8,797 bases of DNA from Burkholderiaceae bacterium. Its GTDB lineage: Bacteria; Pseudomonadota; Gammaproteobacteria; Burkholderiales; Burkholderiaceae. Positions 6,128 to 8,797 of this stretch are shown here, one piece after another. Position 1 is the first letter of the stretch. Every line of letters starts with the position of its first letter. The stretch spans positions 1 through 8,797 of the forward strand of contig CANBYN010000069.1 of assembly GCA_947373615.1 (NCBI GenBank), in the 5' to 3' direction. Below the pieces are notes generated by a model, which saw only the letters and a list, made by a program, of their open reading frames with translations, ran no database searches and was not told where the DNA came from. The position numbers and the translations under genes are program-made.

Positions 6128-7183
6128 CTAACGCAATCCTGCGTTTATTTTTTCCAATGCAGCTTCACCAGGGCAAAGTTGCGCTTCTCCTAATGAATTT
6201 AGGGGTTGAGGGCAAGTATTTAATGCTTCATGAAGATCTGTAGCTAGTGGGTCTAAGTACAGTAAACCGGTGACCACTTCGCCCCGCTCCTGATGTTCAT
6301 TGATATAACTTAATGCCGCATAACGATTAGTTGGGTCGTAATCCTCGTGTAGCTTTCGTAAACGCAAATAAGAGCCATCATGCTGCTGTACTTCTACCAA
6401 CTCACCAGGAGCATATTCAGTTGTAATCTCTTGATGGATTGGCATAAAGTCAATACGGCTAACAGCTTCATTGTGTTGCCTTACATAGTCATAGCTTTTG
6501 GTGCTGCCACCATGATTATTGAAAGTAACGCAGGGACTAATTACATCAATGAAGGCCGCTCCTCCATGACCAATGGCACCCTTAATTAAGGGTACTAGTT
6601 GCGCCTTATCCCCCGAGAAACTGCGAGCAACATATGTCGCGCCAAGCTGAAGAGCGAGACCAACGAGGTCAACTGGGCTATCGTTATTCACCACTCCCTT
6701 TTTACTTTTTGATCCACGATCGGCAGTGGCAGAAAACTGCCCCTTGGTGAGGCCGTAAACTCCATTATTTTCAACAATATAAGCCATACATACATTGCGT
6801 CGCATAGCATTAGCAAATTGCCCAAGACCGATCGATGCAGAATCACCATCACCTGAAACACCCAAGTACAAAAGATCGCGGTTTGCCAAGTTGGCGCCTG
6901 TTAAAACGGAAGGCATGCGTCCATGAACCGTATTAAATCCATGAGATGCACCTAAGAAATAGTCCGGCGTTTTAGAACTACAACCAATACCAGAAAGTTT
7001 TGCAACTCGATGGGGCTCCACATCCATCTCCCAGCAAGCCTGAACAATTGCGGCCGATATGGAGTCATGACCGCACCCTGCACATAAGGTAGAAATTCGT
7101 CCTTCATAATCGCGACGGGTATAACCTACTTTATTTTTTTGTAAGCTTGGATGATGCAGACTCGGTTTATTGATATAGGTCAT
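6128..7183 (-). CDS. korB: 2-oxoacid (2-oxoglutarate):ferredoxin oxidoreductase beta subunit
   Basis: This is the thiamine-diphosphate subunit of an enzyme that converts a 2-oxoacid plus CoA to acyl-CoA and CO2 with reduction of ferredoxin. At 351 residues it fits KorB of the two-subunit type. The TPP/Mg motif is G111-D-G-D114 with 'ENNGVYGLTKGQ' (138-149) behind it. The four cysteines for the single [4Fe-4S] cluster are visible: C34 and C37 ('LCAGCGH'), C68 ('GIGCSS') and C218 ('SPCVTFNN'). The start overlaps the korA stop as ATGA, and AAGGAG (7189-7194 on the + strand) sits 5 bases before it inside korA, so the two are translationally coupled. 2-oxoglutarate is the best guess from subunit layout; another 2-oxoacid cannot be excluded. 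Confidence 0.93.
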   Translation of the reverse strand: MTYINKPSLHHPSLQKNKVGYTRRDYEGRISTLCAGCGHDSISAAIVQACWEMDVEPHRVAKLSGIGCSSKTPDYFLGASHGFNTVHGRMPSVLTGANLANRDLLYLGVSGDGDSASIGLGQFANAMRRNVCMAYIVENNGVYGLTKGQFSATADRGSKSKKGVVNNDSPVDLVGLALQLGATYVARSFSGDKAQLVPLIKGAIGHGGAAFIDVISPCVTFNNHGGSTKSYDYVRQHNEAVSRIDFMPIHQEITTEYAPGELVEVQQHDGSYLRLRKLHEDYDPTNRYAALSYINEHQERGEVVTGLLYLDPLATDLHEALNTCPQPLNSLGEAQLCPGEAALEKINAGLR

Positions 7184-8797
7184 GCCAACTCCTTGCTACC
7201 AGCAGTGGCTGTTGAGGTGTGGGCAATGCCTAAGTTCTTCTCGATAGCATTAATGATGAAGCGGGCTGTAATTGGTGTGCCATCATAATGAAGCACCTTT
7301 ACAAGATTGCCATTCACAATCTCCAATTCATTAGTCAACAGAGTGTGCATTTGTGCGTCCCGATTTTGTTCAACAACAAAGACTATGTCATGCGATTCAA
7401 TAAATTCTTTAACAGGCTTAGGAAATGGGAAAGCGCGCAATCGCATGGCATCTAGCCCAATACCCTCTTGCTCTAATATATCCAAAGCCTCTTCCATAGC
7501 GGGACTTGTTGAGCCAAAATAGATCACTCCATATTTGCTAGGATTCTTAGATGACCGAATGAGGGGCTGAGGAACCAAAGTTGCGGCTGTTTTAAATTTG
7601 CGCAACAACCTTTCCATGTTGTAAATGTAATCAACACCTTTTTCAGAATATCTTGCATACGGATCACGAGTAGTGCCGCGCGTGAAGAAGCTGCCCTTGG
7701 TAGGATGTGTTCCCGGGATCGTACGCCATGGGATACCATCGCCATCAACATCCTTGTAGCGACCAAAATCTTTACCAGCTTCCAATTCCTCAGCAGTCAT
7801 CACCTTGCCGCGATCATATGTACGACCCTCATCCCATACAAAAGGGTTGCAAAGCCGTTGATTCATGCCGATATCTAAATCTGTCATTAAGAAAATTGGT
7901 GTCTGAAGGCGCTCAGCAAGATCAAGAGCGATTGCAGCCTGCTCAAAACACTCTTGCGGGTCTTGTGGGAACAACATGACATGCTTGGTATCACCATGAG
8001 AAGCATATGCACAAGCAATTAGATCGGATTGTTGTGTGCGCGTAGGCATTCCCGTAGAAGGACCTCCTCGCTGTACATTCACAATCGTCACGGGTATCTC
8101 AGCAAAATAAGCTAATCCAATAAATTCTGTCATCAGAGAAATACCGGGGCCTGAAGTAGCAGTGAAGGCTCTTGCGCCATTCCAAGCGGCACCAATGACC
8201 ATCCCAATGGAAGCTAACTCATCTTCTGCTTGAACAATAGCAAAACGATTAGACCCAGTTTCAGGATCAAGTCTAAATTTTCTGCAGAACTTATCAAAGG
8301 CCTCAGGAACCGAAGAGGAAGGTGTAATGGGATACCATGCGGAAAATGTAGCGCCCCCATAGACACAACCCAAACCTATGGCACTATTACCATCCGTAAA
8401 AATACGATTACCCACTTGATTGGATCGTTTAACCCGTATACCCAGCGGAGTCTTGAGATGCTTCTTGGCATAGTCATAGCCTAAATTAAAGGCCTTCATA
8501 TTGGAGTCGAGCAACGCCTCCTTGCCTTTGTACTGCTCAGAGAATAATTTCTCAAACACTGCCGCATCTACATCTAGCAGAACTGACAATGCGCCTACAT
8601 AAATAATATTCTTAAATAACTGTCGTTGCCGCGCCTCGTTATATGCTGCATTGCTAATCTCAGTTAGAGGCACTCCAATAATATGAATATCCTTCCTAAA
8701 TTTATCCTCAGGAATGGGTCTTGTGGAGTCAAAAAAGAGATAGCCGCCCGGTTCGATTTCAGCAATGTCTGCATCCCAAGTCTGGGGATTCATCGCC
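7180..8797 (-). CDS. korA: 2-oxoacid (2-oxoglutarate):ferredoxin oxidoreductase alpha subunit, 5' end beyond window
   Basis: This is the partner of KorB. The frame stays open to the right edge (GCG-ATG-AAT reads A-M-N), and 'AMNPQTW' is internal in the family, so the ATG at 8793 is not the true start; roughly 70-100 residues are missing. Numbering from that Met: C-terminal part of the fused gamma domain about 1-110 ('PGGYLFFDST'); pyrimidine-binding domain from about 135 with 'YPITPSS' (154-160), E190 in 'QAEDELAS', 'TSGPGISLM' (213-221) and 'QRGGPSTGMPT' (241-251); family insertion about 320-400 with 'DVDGDGIPWRT'; transketolase-C-like domain about 420-510. A gamma-alpha fusion paired with a beta subunit carrying one cluster is the KorAB layout of bacteria such as Mycobacterium. 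No frameshift or missing motif is seen in the visible part. Confidence 0.93.
   Translation of the reverse strand, partial: AMNPQTWDADIAEIEPGGYLFFDSTRPIPEDKFRKDIHIIGVPLTEISNAAYNEARQRQLFKNIIYVGALSVLLDVDAAVFEKLFSEQYKGKEALLDSNMKAFNLGYDYAKKHLKTPLGIRVKRSNQVGNRIFTDGNSAIGLGCVYGGATFSAWYPITPSSSVPEAFDKFCRKFRLDPETGSNRFAIVQAEDELASIGMVIGAAWNGARAFTATSGPGISLMTEFIGLAYFAEIPVTIVNVQRGGPSTGMPTRTQQSDLIACAYASHGDTKHVMLFPQDPQECFEQAAIALDLAERLQTPIFLMTDLDIGMNQRLCNPFVWDEGRTYDRGKVMTAEELEAGKDFGRYKDVDGDGIPWRTIPGTHPTKGSFFTRGTTRDPYARYSEKGVDYIYNMERLLRKFKTAATLVPQPLIRSSKNPSKYGVIYFGSTSPAMEEALDILEQEGIGLDAMRLRAFPFPKPVKEFIESHDIVFVVEQNRDAQMHTLLTNELEIVNGNLVKVLHYDGTPITARFIINAIEKNLGIAHTSTATAGSKELA

Noticed and set aside
8791..8793. ATG at the right edge as the korA start
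   Set aside because: The frame continues upstream without a stop, and the sequence there is internal to the gamma domain in the KorA family.
1..8797. CRISPR arrays, insertion sequences, integrase or toxin-antitoxin genes
   Set aside because: No regularly spaced repeats, transposase motifs, terminal inverted repeats or such small gene pairs were seen.

Overview
The window looks like chromosomal DNA of a betaproteobacterium, most likely a Polynucleobacter-like member of the Burkholderiales. The basis is moderate GC judged by eye, the resemblance of the proteins, and tRNA sequence with a genomically encoded CCA. The species call is an inference.

Layout. Bases 1-69 hold the 3' part of a tRNA-Lys(UUU)-like gene, cut by the window edge and with a non-canonical 5' half. 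Two genes follow on the + strand with a 20-base gap: an exported ModA-type substrate-binding protein (198-950) and a Tat-exported metal-dependent amidohydrolase of the ACMSD-like family (971-2059). Bases 2061-2244 hold a frameshifted C-terminal relic of a nitroreductase on the - strand. Next is a membrane-bound Cache-GGDEF diguanylate cyclase (2265-3866, -). Its upstream region carries two perfect FNR-type palindromes. A second, decayed tRNA-Lys 3' end lies at 4032-4086. A ketopantoate-reductase-family gene (4150-5190, -) has an uncertain start. A third, weaker tRNA-Lys-like relic (5267-5316) is followed by a good rho-independent terminator.

From 5378 to the right edge runs a - strand cluster read right to left: korA (5' end outside the window), korB (ATGA overlap), a two-CBS-domain protein and a double-CDGSH iron-sulfur protein. 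KorAB oxidises a 2-oxoacid (probably 2-oxoglutarate) with CoA and passes electrons to ferredoxin. The CBS protein could sense adenylates, and the CDGSH protein could serve in Fe-S or redox chemistry; both links are inferred from position.

The most notable structure outside the genes is the set of three same-direction tRNA-Lys 3'-end sequences dividing the left 5.3 kb into two accessory blocks. This suggests repeated insertion at, or duplication of, a tRNA-Lys locus followed by decay. No integrase is visible. I did not find a clearly new enzymatic or defence system.
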